The notes beneath the pieces were generated by a model. It made no database searches and had not been told where the DNA came from. It was given only the letters and a program-made list of their open reading frames with translations. A program made the position numbers and the translations under genes. From Shewanella maritima (GTDB taxonomy: Bacteria; Pseudomonadota; Gammaproteobacteria; Enterobacterales; Shewanellaceae): DNA of 64,000 nt. This document shows, piece by piece, positions 9,173-16,227 of this stretch (the first letter of the stretch is position 1; each line of letters opens with the position of its first letter). The DNA lies in assembly GCF_004295345.1 (NCBI RefSeq), contig NZ_CP036200.1, positions 930,001 to 994,000 on the forward strand, given 5' to 3'.

Positions 9173-9985
9173 CTAACCGAGATCGCTCTCGGAAATTCCT
9201 AATTTTGCCAACATTTGTTGGTTCAATTTTAATTTGCCTACTGGCGGGATCATCAGGGTGCTAATCATAGTTAAATCAGCATCTGGCAAATCCTTTAGTG
9301 CAAGCCAATCGATGCGCGGCGACATTAAAGGTAGATTAGGCGCTTCGTAAATGACAACCTGATGATCTAACGGATACCATTGATTTAAATGTTCAACCAA
9401 TATCTGCAACCTATCTTTAGTGGTAGCAAACTGAGTTAATGAATGCTCACCAGCTAAGGCTATTTGCCACAGCAAAACATGGGTATAGGGGTTAATTTGG
9501 TGGTTATAAAGCATAAATTGCGTGGCTTCATAACTTTGATGGCCAGCTTGGCCTGGGTCGATACCAAGATCTGCCCAAAGACAAGCTTCTGCAGAAACGC
9601 CAGGCAGCATTTGTGCTTCAAACCCTTCGACTTTAGCTTGCTTAATTGCAAGGTGTGACACACAAGCAAAGATCCCTGGGTGGCCATATAAGGCTACAAC
9701 TACATCTAAACCTTGGCGGACTTGCTGCAAAATAGCTTCAACCATTTGCGCATAAGTATCGCGGCGACTTTTTACCTCGCCCTCTTGGGCATAATACGGC
9801 TGTAAAGAAGCATGTTTTGGGTTTAAGCCAACGAGCCATTGCTCGCAAAAAACATCTGGCACTAATGAAAACACAATATCAGCGTGTTCAATATGGCTTT
9901 TGCTTAGTGCACCGATATGAGCAGCTAACTGCAATCCGGTGCCAACAAAAACCAAACTCCCCAGTTTATTCTGCTTATTTTCCAT
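9173..9985 (-). CDS. sonM: Borosin alpha-N-methyltransferase (SonM-like)
   Basis: A 270-aa protein of the tetrapyrrole-methylase fold. LVFVGTGLQLAAHIGA forms the N-terminal SAM-site strand and VALYGHPGIFACVSHLAIK holds the GHPG loop. In split borosins this enzyme methylates backbone amides of a separate precursor using SAM and acts as a homodimer binding two precursors. A true tetrapyrrole methylase is unlikely: no cobalamin or siroheme genes are near and a SonA-like peptide follows directly. The start at 9985 (MENKQNKLGS) is preferred over the frame start at 10018, whose extra 11 residues are not family-like. It is the first gene of the three-gene unit and is divergent from bamE. Confidence 0.88.
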   Translation of the reverse strand: MENKQNKLGSLVFVGTGLQLAAHIGALSKSHIEHADIVFSLVPDVFCEQWLVGLNPKHASLQPYYAQEGEVKSRRDTYAQMVEAILQQVRQGLDVVVALYGHPGIFACVSHLAIKQAKVEGFEAQMLPGVSAEACLWADLGIDPGQAGHQSYEATQFMLYNHQINPYTHVLLWQIALAGEHSLTQFATTKDRLQILVEHLNQWYPLDHQVVIYEAPNLPLMSPRIDWLALKDLPDADLTMISTLMIPPVGKLKLNQQMLAKLGISESDLG

Positions 9986-10255
9986 AATCGTCGTACGCGA
10001 CCTTATATTAGCGAACACTAATTAGTGTGCAACACTCTAAACTTGACATACTTTTATTGACCACACAAATTTAGCAAGCCCGTTTTACCCTCTCAAGTTA
10101 AATCGAGCAAGTTTGGCTTTTATCGATATGTTTTGTTTAAAGCTGAACTTAAAGCGCCCTAAGCACTCAAACACACAAACATAAGCCTGAACCCTTGTCA
10201 TTTTAGGTCGCCCTTGGGTATCATGGCCGACAGAATTTAGGAAGTATTACAAATA

Positions 10256-10765
10256 ATGATTAACAAAAAACAACGTTTTACCTTTTTGAGTGCTGCAGTA
10301 CTTAGCCTTTCGCTGTCTGGTTGTGGTGTATTTGACTGGCTGATTTACAAGCCTGACATCCCACAGGGTAACTATATGGAAGCGCAACAAGTAGAGCAGT
10401 TGCGTGTTGATATGACTAAGGAGCAAGCTGAGTACATCCTGGGGCGCCCTGTACTACGCGACAGTTTTTCTGACAACACCTGGTACTATGTTTATCACTT
10501 TAAGAGTGGTCGTGATGCGAGCATCATCCACAAAGAGTTAATCATTCATTTTGAAGATGACAAAATCGCCCGCGTTGAGGGTGATTACGAACTCAGTGAA
10601 GACTTTAATACGCCACTAGGCCAAGGCGAATTACCAAGTATCTCAGGGCCATCAAAAGATGAGCCACTTGTACCTGAGTCGCGTCCAGATGCAAAACCGC
10701 TAGTTCAAGAGAAGGTGGTTGAACTGCAAGAAGGTTTAAAACAGCAAAACGACGACGCTGAATAG
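10256..10765 (+). CDS. bamE: Outer-membrane assembly lipoprotein BamE
   Basis: Small lipoprotein of the BAM complex, which folds beta-barrel proteins into the outer membrane. The lipobox LSLSGC places the lipidated cysteine near residue 23. The SmpA/OmlA domain follows: YKPDIPQGNYMEAQQVEQLR, then MTKEQAEYILGRPVLRD and TWYYVYHFKSG. The 169-aa protein has an extra acidic, proline-rich tail of about 60 residues (from LGQGELPSISG) compared with the roughly 110-aa E. coli protein. It is a single-gene unit with a strong terminator directly downstream and is divergent from the borosin operon. Confidence 0.95.
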   Translation: MINKKQRFTFLSAAVLSLSLSGCGVFDWLIYKPDIPQGNYMEAQQVEQLRVDMTKEQAEYILGRPVLRDSFSDNTWYYVYHFKSGRDASIIHKELIIHFEDDKIARVEGDYELSEDFNTPLGQGELPSISGPSKDEPLVPESRPDAKPLVQEKVVELQEGLKQQNDDAE

Positions 10766-10803
10766 ATTGAACCCAAAGCGACAACCTACCTTAAGTTGGC
10801 AAT

Positions 10804-10837
10804 AAAAAAGCAGAACGGTAACCCGTTCTGCTTTTTT
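10804..10837 (+). terminator. Terminator of bamE
   Basis: A perfect 10-bp stem AGCAGAACGG/CCGTTCTGCT with a TAAC loop, A-rich before and six T after. It can work in both directions and separates bamE from the converging rnfH gene. Confidence 0.9.
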
Positions 10838-10875
10838 AGTTTTAACATGGTCTGAAAACCATAGGCAAACGCAAG

Positions 10876-11214
10876 TTAAGCGCTCACCTTCGCGCCAGTG
10901 GTCTTATTAATTCGCCCTTCTTCTTTGGCTTTTTCAGCGCGGCGGCGACGAACATCTTTAGGGTCGGCGATTAACGGTCGGTATATCTCCACTCGCTGAC
11001 CTGGTTGCAATACCTCTTGATGCTTCACCTGACGACTAAAAATACCCAGCTTTACTTTTGCTAGGTCAATTTCAGGGAAAAACGCAACAATGTTTGACTG
11101 CTCAACCGCTTCAATACAGCTAGTGCCCGGCGCAACATTCACCGTAATTACCTTTTGCTGCTCAGGTAAGGCATAAATGACATCAACGGGAAATGACTCA
11201 ACTTCTTTAGTCAC
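10876..11214 (-). CDS. rnfH: RnfH family protein (UPF0125, ubiquitin-like fold)
   Basis: A 112-aa protein with a beta-grasp fold of unknown biochemical role. It is characterised by VIYALPEQQKVITVNVAPGT near the start, FSRQVKHQEVLQPGQRVEIYRPL in the middle and a basic tail PKDVRRRRAEKAKEEG. Members almost always lie directly after ratA, as here, where the two genes overlap by 8 bases (11207-11214). The name comes from association with rnf electron-transport genes in some species, but no rnf genes lie in this window. Probably co-transcribed with ratA from a promoter before 11641. Confidence 0.93.
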   Translation of the reverse strand: MTKEVESFPVDVIYALPEQQKVITVNVAPGTSCIEAVEQSNIVAFFPEIDLAKVKLGIFSRQVKHQEVLQPGQRVEIYRPLIADPKDVRRRRAEKAKEEGRINKTTGAKVSA

Positions 11215-11641
11215 GATAAATCACCTTAGCTCTGTCTGTGAATGCGGTTACCATCGAACCGACTAACTCTTTAAAAACTCGCCCAAAAGCGATATCAGTT
11301 AACGGGTTTGAAAATTCAAAGTCCAAGTCAAACTCAACCTTGCAGGCCTCTTCCGTTAGCTCAGTAAACTTCCAATTGCCATGTAAGAACTTAAACGGGC
11401 CATTTTCTAACTCTAACGCTATCGACTTGCCTTCAACGACTTGATTTCGCGTCGTAAAGGTTTTCTTAATACCTGCTTTACTGACATCAACCGATGCCAC
11501 CATGGTTTTGCCATCAAACTCAAGCACCTTACCACCGACACAGCCGGGTAAAAACTCATGGTAAGACTCAACATCATTCACTAGGTTATACATTTCTAAT
11601 GCGCTAAACCGGACCAGCACACTTTTAGAGATTTTTGGCAT
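11207..11641 (-). CDS. ratA: RatA/COQ10-type START domain protein
   Basis: A 144-aa lipid-binding START/SRPBCC-fold protein. MPKISKSVLVRFSALEMYNLVNDVESYHEFLPGC is the classic N-terminus (PFLPGC-like motif at about 30), and NPLTDIAFGRVFKELVGSM the C-terminal helix. E. coli RatA was reported to inhibit 70S ribosome association, while the homologous yeast Coq10 binds ubiquinone; which role applies here is unsettled. It is divergent from smpB and overlaps rnfH, the usual gammaproteobacterial arrangement. Confidence 0.93.
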   Translation of the reverse strand: MPKISKSVLVRFSALEMYNLVNDVESYHEFLPGCVGGKVLEFDGKTMVASVDVSKAGIKKTFTTRNQVVEGKSIALELENGPFKFLHGNWKFTELTEEACKVEFDLDFEFSNPLTDIAFGRVFKELVGSMVTAFTDRAKVIYRD

Positions 11642-11890
11642 TGTTGCTCATTGGAATACTGTAATTTGCACGGGATTTTAGCACGTTGGTAAAAAAAGGC
11701 ATCCCTACAGTTATCAGCCGTTATAAAGCTCAGACGATCTAACTCACAAACCTAGGTACTGGGCAAACAAGTTAATCCTCGCATCTTCAAGCTGTTGGGG
11801 TATAATCCCTTGAATTAGATTATTCTCTCCCCCATATCTGCCTTTAAGAGCAGAAAAATAGATGGGCAACTGCGAGTTAACCACGCAATT

Positions 11891-12385
11891 ATGGCAAAAA
11901 AGAATTCCAAAAAAGCAAAGAATCCACCAGCAACAATTACCCGCAACAAACGCGCGACCTTTGAATTTAAAATCGAAGACAAAATTGAAGCCGGATTAGA
12001 GCTACAAGGCTGGGAAGTAAAATCTCTGCGTATGGGTAAAGTTACCCTAGCTGATTGTTATGTTTACATTAAACATGGCGAAGCATTTATGCACGGCTGT
12101 ACCGTACAACCATTAAACACAGCATCAACTCATGTTGTATGTGACCCAATTCGCACCAAAAAGCTACTACTAAAACGCAGCGAGATCGACAAGCTAGAAG
12201 GCTTGATTGAACGCCAAGGCTACACATTGGTGCCGCTGTCACTATACTGGCGCAAAGGCGCATGGGTAAAAGTTGAAATTGGCTTAGGTAAAGGTAAGAA
12301 AGATCACGACAAGCGCCAAGATACGAAAGAGCGCGAGTGGAAGGTTGAGCAATCACGCGTGATGAAAAAGTCTCGTTTGGGCTGA
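11891..12385 (+). CDS. smpB: SsrA-binding protein SmpB
   Basis: Binds tmRNA and brings it to stalled ribosomes for trans-translation. The 164-aa protein contains [38 protein letters not shown] and a C-terminal basic tail rich in K/R ([13 protein letters not shown]...SRLG) that enters the mRNA channel. Its RNA partner gene ssrA starts 78 bases after the stop codon. The adjacency smpB-ssrA is conserved in many gammaproteobacteria and here marks the left border of a genomic island. Confidence 0.97.
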   Translation: MAKKNSKKAKNPPATITRNKRATFEFKIEDKIEAGLELQGWEVKSLRMGKVTLADCYVYIKHGEAFMHGCTVQPLNTASTHVVCDPIRTKKLLLKRSEIDKLEGLIERQGYTLVPLSLYWRKGAWVKVEIGLGKGKKDHDKRQDTKEREWKVEQSRVMKKSRLG

Positions 12386-12463
12386 TAAATAACCAAACAG
12401 TGATGTTTTGCGAAAATGTCGCTAGGCGTTTAGCTAAATACTCGATACAATTAACAAACTTTG

Positions 12464-12818
12464 GGGGCGATTCTGGATTCGACAGGATTCACGAAACCCT
12501 GGGAGCATGTCGAGGGGCGGTTGGCCTCGTAAAAAGCCGCACAGTTATAGTTGCAAACGACGATAACTACGCTCTAGCAGCTTAGGCTCGCTAGCCATCA
12601 GCCACACGTTTCGCACATGGGCAGTGGATTTTGATGGTCATCTTACATAGTGCTAGCGAGGGAACCTTGTTCGGGGGTGAACCGCGAAACAGTACCGGAC
12701 TCGCCTGGTAATATCCTGTCTTTCGGAGCTTATCGGGTTAACCAAAAGAGAGACTAAACATGTAGCGCCTTGGATGTAGGCTTTCTGGACGCGGGTTCAA
12801 GTCCCGCCGCCTCCACCA
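12464..12818 (+). ncRNA. ssrA: Transfer-messenger RNA (tmRNA)
   Basis: The 5' end GGGGCGATTCTGGATTCGAC and the 3' end GGTTCAAGTCCCGCCGCC...CCA form the tRNA-Ala-like domain with an encoded CCA. The tag frame resumes at GCA 12553 and encodes ANDDNYALAA, ending with TAG at 12583-12585; this is close to the E. coli tag ANDENYALAA. The 355-base length fits the one-piece gammaproteobacterial form. The T-arm and acceptor end also serve as the island's left attachment site, so integration restored a functional 3' end. Start and end are assigned from the conserved termini. Confidence 0.96.
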
Positions 12819-12820
12819 AA
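12796..12820 (+). repeat. attL within the 3' end of ssrA
   Basis: The last bases of ssrA, from TTCAAGTCCCGCCGCC to the CCA end plus two A, recur at 22030-22053 with only one base missing. The integrase gene begins 164 bases to the right. Tyrosine integrases of this type commonly use the 3' end of ssrA as attB. Confidence 0.85.
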
Positions 12821-12850
12821 TTAAGCATTCTAGGGTAACCTAGAAATACT

Positions 12851-12890
12851 AAAACCCCTTTATAGCCTAGGCTTTAAAGGGGTTTTGTCT
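12851..12890 (+). terminator. Terminator downstream of ssrA inside the island
   Basis: AAAACCCCTTTA (12851-12862) pairs with TAAAGGGGTTTT (12875-12886), and GTCTTT follows. Because the native sequence downstream of ssrA was displaced, this island-borne terminator now probably ends the tmRNA transcript. Confidence 0.75.
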
Positions 12891-12984
12891 TTCTGTAGCT
12901 TTCTAGGGGTTTCGTAACACCCCAGTTTTATAGTAACCTTTTTGGTAACACTTCAATCAATGTTACCAAAATGGTGTTACTACG

Positions 12985-14235
12985 ATGGCGAAGATAGTTA
13001 AGCCCCTGACAAATACGGAAATTGCCCAGGCTAAGCCAAGGGCGAAGGAATACAACCTTACTGATGGTGATGGACTAATACTTAGAGTAAAACCTAACGG
13101 CTCTAAACTATGGCTGTTCAATTACTACCACCCGTACACCAAAAAACGAAAAAACCTTGGACTTGGAACCTATCCAGAAATATCTTTAGCCCAAGCTAGG
13201 CAATCTAGATTAGATGCTAGAAAGCTGGTGGCCGCTAACATTGACCCTAAAGAACACAGAGACACGGTACAAAAAGCTGCCGAGCAAGAACAACTCAACA
13301 CTCTTGAAAAAGTAGCCAATGATTGGTTCTTAATTAAGAAAACCAAAGTAACTAATGATTATGCCACCAGCTTGTGGCGTTCTTTAGAAAATCACTTATT
13401 CCCAAGGTTAGGCAAATACCCTATTAGTAAACTCACCGCCACCAGCACCATAGAAGTATTAAAACCGATTGCTGCTAAAGGTAGCTTGGAAACGGTTAGA
13501 CGACTTTGCCAACGGCTAAATGAAATTATGATCTATGCCGTAAATACTGGCGTGATTTTTAGTAATCCGTTGTCGGGCATTAGCCACGCTTTTGAAGCTC
13601 CCAAAAAGCAATTGATGGCAACCATTAGACCCGATGAATTACCCGAATTAATGCAAGCTCTAAACACTGCAAGTATTAAGTTGGTTACTCGTTTTTTAAT
13701 TGAGTGGCAATTACATACTATGGTGCGCCCTAATGAAGCTGCTGGTGCAAAGTGGAGTGAGATTGACTTTGATAACAAGCTTTGGACAGTTCCACCAGCT
13801 CGCATGAAGATGAAGCGTGAACACATTGTACCGCTAAGCGACCAAGTCCTTAGCTTACTGGAAGCATTAAAGCCTATTAGCGGCCATAGGGAACATATCT
13901 TTCCCGCTGATAGAGATCCCAAATCGCACGCGAATTCGCAAACAGCAAACATGGCGCTAAAACGTATGGGATATGGTGGTAAGCTCGTTTCTCATGGTCT
14001 TAGAGCATTAGCTAGTACCACACTAAACGAGCAAGGCTTTGACCCTGATTTAATCGAGGCATCACTAGCTCACGTTGATAAAAATGATGTTCGCAGAGCC
14101 TATAACCGAGCTGACTACCTAGAGCGTAGAAAGCCAATTATGGCTTGGTGGTCTGAATACATAGAACAAGCTGCTAGCGGCTCTAATAGCCTTGCTGGTG
14201 GATATAAAGGTCTAAGAGTCGTCAATCAAAACTAA
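12985..14235 (+). CDS. Tyrosine-type site-specific integrase
   Basis: A 416-aa P4-family integrase. An N-terminal DUF4102-type arm-binding domain (TDGDGLILRVKPNGSKLWLF, residues about 26-45) is followed by a core-binding SAM-like domain (about 105-200) and the catalytic domain. Visible catalytic residues are Arg in MVRPNEAAGAKW (about 240), His-x-x-Arg in SHGLRALAST (about 337-340), His in LAHVDKN and Tyr in RRAYNRADY (about 373). It catalyses insertion and excision at the 3' end of ssrA, whose copy lies directly upstream. The full length and intact residues suggest an active enzyme. Confidence 0.95.
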   Translation: MAKIVKPLTNTEIAQAKPRAKEYNLTDGDGLILRVKPNGSKLWLFNYYHPYTKKRKNLGLGTYPEISLAQARQSRLDARKLVAANIDPKEHRDTVQKAAEQEQLNTLEKVANDWFLIKKTKVTNDYATSLWRSLENHLFPRLGKYPISKLTATSTIEVLKPIAAKGSLETVRRLCQRLNEIMIYAVNTGVIFSNPLSGISHAFEAPKKQLMATIRPDELPELMQALNTASIKLVTRFLIEWQLHTMVRPNEAAGAKWSEIDFDNKLWTVPPARMKMKREHIVPLSDQVLSLLEALKPISGHREHIFPADRDPKSHANSQTANMALKRMGYGGKLVSHGLRALASTTLNEQGFDPDLIEASLAHVDKNDVRRAYNRADYLERRKPIMAWWSEYIEQAASGSNSLAGGYKGLRVVNQN

Positions 14236-14247
14236 GGAAGATTAAAT

Positions 14248-14667
14248 ATGAATGCACATGATAACAGAGGGGTAGATCTATTTCTGAAGCATGAACAAGC
14301 ACTGGGGCTAAGCCATTGCCTATTATTGCTTTGCAAAGACGTTAATCACCCAGTAATCCAGGATATAAAATTGGCACTTGATAAGGTTATAGCTAGCTTA
14401 GAGCAAGCTACCGATGTAGCTAAAGAATTTGGCGAAGAAAAGGCGATACCATCCACCAGTGAACAGTTCAAGGCTTACAAACTATTCTATGAAGCCAAGG
14501 AAGATTTGCACGATGGTATTGATCTCATCAACCCTGCGTCACTCAATGGTAACAAACTTTATCTGCACATAGTAAACGCAGCTTGGGCTATATTTGATTT
14601 ACTGCACAGCGCAACAGAGTTAGCGAACGACTTACTAGAAAACCCACCAGCAAAACAGGCTGCTTGA
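14248..14667 (+). CDS. Island protein of unknown function (139 aa)
   Basis: Not recognised. A soluble, acidic, mostly helical 139-aa protein beginning MNAHDNRGVDLFLKHEQALG. It starts 12 bases after the integrase stop with a good AAGGAAG ribosome-binding site, so it is probably expressed with the integrase. No signal peptide, membrane segment or cysteine/histidine metal pattern stands out. The slot just after the integrase is often used for accessory or defence cargo, but nothing in the protein proves such a role. Confidence 0.7.
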   Translation: MNAHDNRGVDLFLKHEQALGLSHCLLLLCKDVNHPVIQDIKLALDKVIASLEQATDVAKEFGEEKAIPSTSEQFKAYKLFYEAKEDLHDGIDLINPASLNGNKLYLHIVNAAWAIFDLLHSATELANDLLENPPAKQAA

Positions 14668-14692
14668 TAAGTCAAAGCAGCTGTATGTATTT

Positions 14693-14748
14693 ACAAAGCC
14701 TAGGTTAGCTCCCGAAAAGGGCGGCCACCCAACCGCCCCTGGCTTTGT
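14693..14748. other. Nested hairpin between two island genes
   Basis: An outer stem ACAAAGCC/GGCTTTGT (14693-14700 with 14741-14748) encloses an inner stem GGGCGG/CCGCCC (14719-14724 with 14733-14738). There is no T-run after it, so it is not a standard terminator. It could be a structured RNA, an operator, or a weak terminator for the gene ending at 14667. Confidence 0.4.
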
Positions 14749-14778
14749 CCTTAACTTGGGATCGCGGGGGCGATATTA

Positions 14779-15492
14779 ATGGAAGATAGAGAGTGGGCGC
14801 TTATTGAGGGGGCATGGGTAGAGCCATTTCAATTTAATGATGAAGAACATAACACCCTGTTCGAGTTGTTGAATGGATATTTTCCAACCTCTGAAAGCAC
14901 TGATAGCTTTATCAATGGTCTTGAACGAGCTATAGAGGTTAACTCGGTGTCTATAGACACTAGAAGTGAAATGAATGATCGCGCTTTCAATATCGCTCAA
15001 TTGAAAAAAGTATCAAATGGATTATCAAAAGCCATTACAGCTCTTCAGTCTCTTGACCCTTATGCTCAAGCTGAGTTTAGTCAACATGCATATTTAGCGG
15101 AAAAAGACATAAAAGGCTCAGTCCCTTTATCTCACTGGAAAAGTGACCCAACACTTGAACTAGAGATACTACTAGACAGTGCGAACAATCATCTTGAAGA
15201 AATATCAAAACAGAAACATGCAAGAAAAGAGACCCCGAGATATTTAGTTGGCCGCATCGTGGGATTATGGAGAAATTATGTTGCGAATGGCCGTGTTATT
15301 ACTGATGTAACTTTAGCATGGCGTGATCACGAAAGAGGAAAGCAAAGCCCTGAAATATCTTTATGGCTACTTGTAAAACTCGTTTTAGAATCTGCTGGCT
15401 TACTCCTTCAAGACCCATCTAACTATATCAATGAAGCCATAGCTTGGCATAATCAACTCGACATTCAAGCTTCTAAAGAACAAACGGGATAA
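14779..15492 (+). CDS. Island protein of unknown function (237 aa)
   Basis: Not recognised. A 237-aa soluble, acidic, helix-rich protein (MEDREWALIEGAWVEPFQFN at the start). The middle region has charged helices (LEILLDSANNHLEEISKQK) and the end a tryptophan-containing amphipathic stretch (SLWLLVKLVLESAGLLLQD). No catalytic motif was seen. It starts after a gene-free gap with a GGGGGCGAT sequence before the ATG and is followed by an AT-rich stretch. Possible cargo or regulatory gene; confidence is in the gene, not a function. Confidence 0.65.
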   Translation: MEDREWALIEGAWVEPFQFNDEEHNTLFELLNGYFPTSESTDSFINGLERAIEVNSVSIDTRSEMNDRAFNIAQLKKVSNGLSKAITALQSLDPYAQAEFSQHAYLAEKDIKGSVPLSHWKSDPTLELEILLDSANNHLEEISKQKHARKETPRYLVGRIVGLWRNYVANGRVITDVTLAWRDHERGKQSPEISLWLLVKLVLESAGLLLQDPSNYINEAIAWHNQLDIQASKEQTG

Positions 15493-15588
15493 AACATAAA
15501 ATTTATTTTTAAAAATACCCCATCCACACTTATAAACTCATGTGAATAATTAACAGCCAGTAATCTCCATAAACATTCGGGACTGGCT

Positions 15589-15846
15589 ATGAACACTTAT
15601 TCAAATCACTTAAAAATACTTCGTAAACCAGAGGTTTTAGCACTTTTAGGGCTTTCCGAAACCTCACTTCACCGCCAAATCAAAGCTGGGACTTTCCCAC
15701 CATCGTTTAGTCTAGGTTGCAGAGCTGTAGGCTGGTATGAGCATGAACTAACGTCAGTAATTAAAGCACGAGCGGCGGCTAAAACAGAGAATGAAATAAT
15801 CGCAATTGTTCAGCGACTAGTAGCCTCACGTAAGCAAGAGATATAG
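15589..15846 (+). CDS. AlpA-like excisionase/transcriptional regulator
   Basis: An 85-aa DNA-binding protein with the MerR-like winged helix of AlpA regulators: LRKPEVLALLGLSETSLHRQIKAGTFPPS, then a GWYEHEL segment at residues about 45-51 in place of the usual VGW.E.E. In P4-like elements AlpA switches on integrase or excision functions. It is encoded immediately upstream of a small gene and the primase-helicase on the same strand, so it probably controls excision or replication of the island. The short length is normal for the family. Confidence 0.88.
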   Translation: MNTYSNHLKILRKPEVLALLGLSETSLHRQIKAGTFPPSFSLGCRAVGWYEHELTSVIKARAAAKTENEIIAIVQRLVASRKQEI

Positions 15847-15855
15847 GGGGGTGCT

Positions 15856-16182
15856 ATGCAAACAATTACCCTAACTCCACCAGCAACAGTGCCACCACAG
15901 ATAGCGCAAGTGCTTTACCACTGTTACCAAGGGGGCTCATTAAATCAGCTTGAAGCGAATAGCTATTTTAACTGTGAGAACCTAAATGTACTTGTTTTTA
16001 CCCTTAGTAACAATTATCAAATTACGTTCAATAACCACTGTGAATCAGTAGTTGGTAAATGCGGCCAAGACACAATTGTTCAACGCTATTGGCTAAATAA
16101 TTGTTGCGCTAACTTTGATTTAGTTTACCAGGTACTTGTTCACCAATTTAGCTACAAACCTGAATACCGACCAGCGGCCTAG
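15856..16182 (+). CDS. Small island protein upstream of the primase gene
   Basis: A 108-aa protein starting nine bases after the AlpA-like stop, with GGGGGG as ribosome-binding site. The N-terminal half (PPQIAQVLYHCYQGGSLNQLEANSYF) looks helical and may be a winged-helix-like DNA-binding region, a pattern seen in small regulators next to DUF927 primases. Five cysteines are spread through the middle (FNCENL, NHCESVVGKCGQ, NNCCAN). Function unknown; co-transcription with the regulator and the primase-helicase is likely. Confidence 0.7.
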   Translation: MQTITLTPPATVPPQIAQVLYHCYQGGSLNQLEANSYFNCENLNVLVFTLSNNYQITFNNHCESVVGKCGQDTIVQRYWLNNCCANFDLVYQVLVHQFSYKPEYRPAA

Positions 16183-16227
16183 CTCATTGCACTAGCCCAT
16201 CAATTACATGTATGAGCAAGGATCACA

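Noticed and set aside
9173..9985. Cobalamin/siroheme methyltransferase as the function of the tetrapyrrole-methylase-fold gene
   Set aside because: No tetrapyrrole genes nearby and a SonA-like precursor directly follows, so borosin methyltransferase fits better.
12400..12585. 61-aa frame overlapping ssrA
   Set aside because: Its end is just the tmRNA tag frame; the upstream part is promoter and tRNA-like domain sequence.
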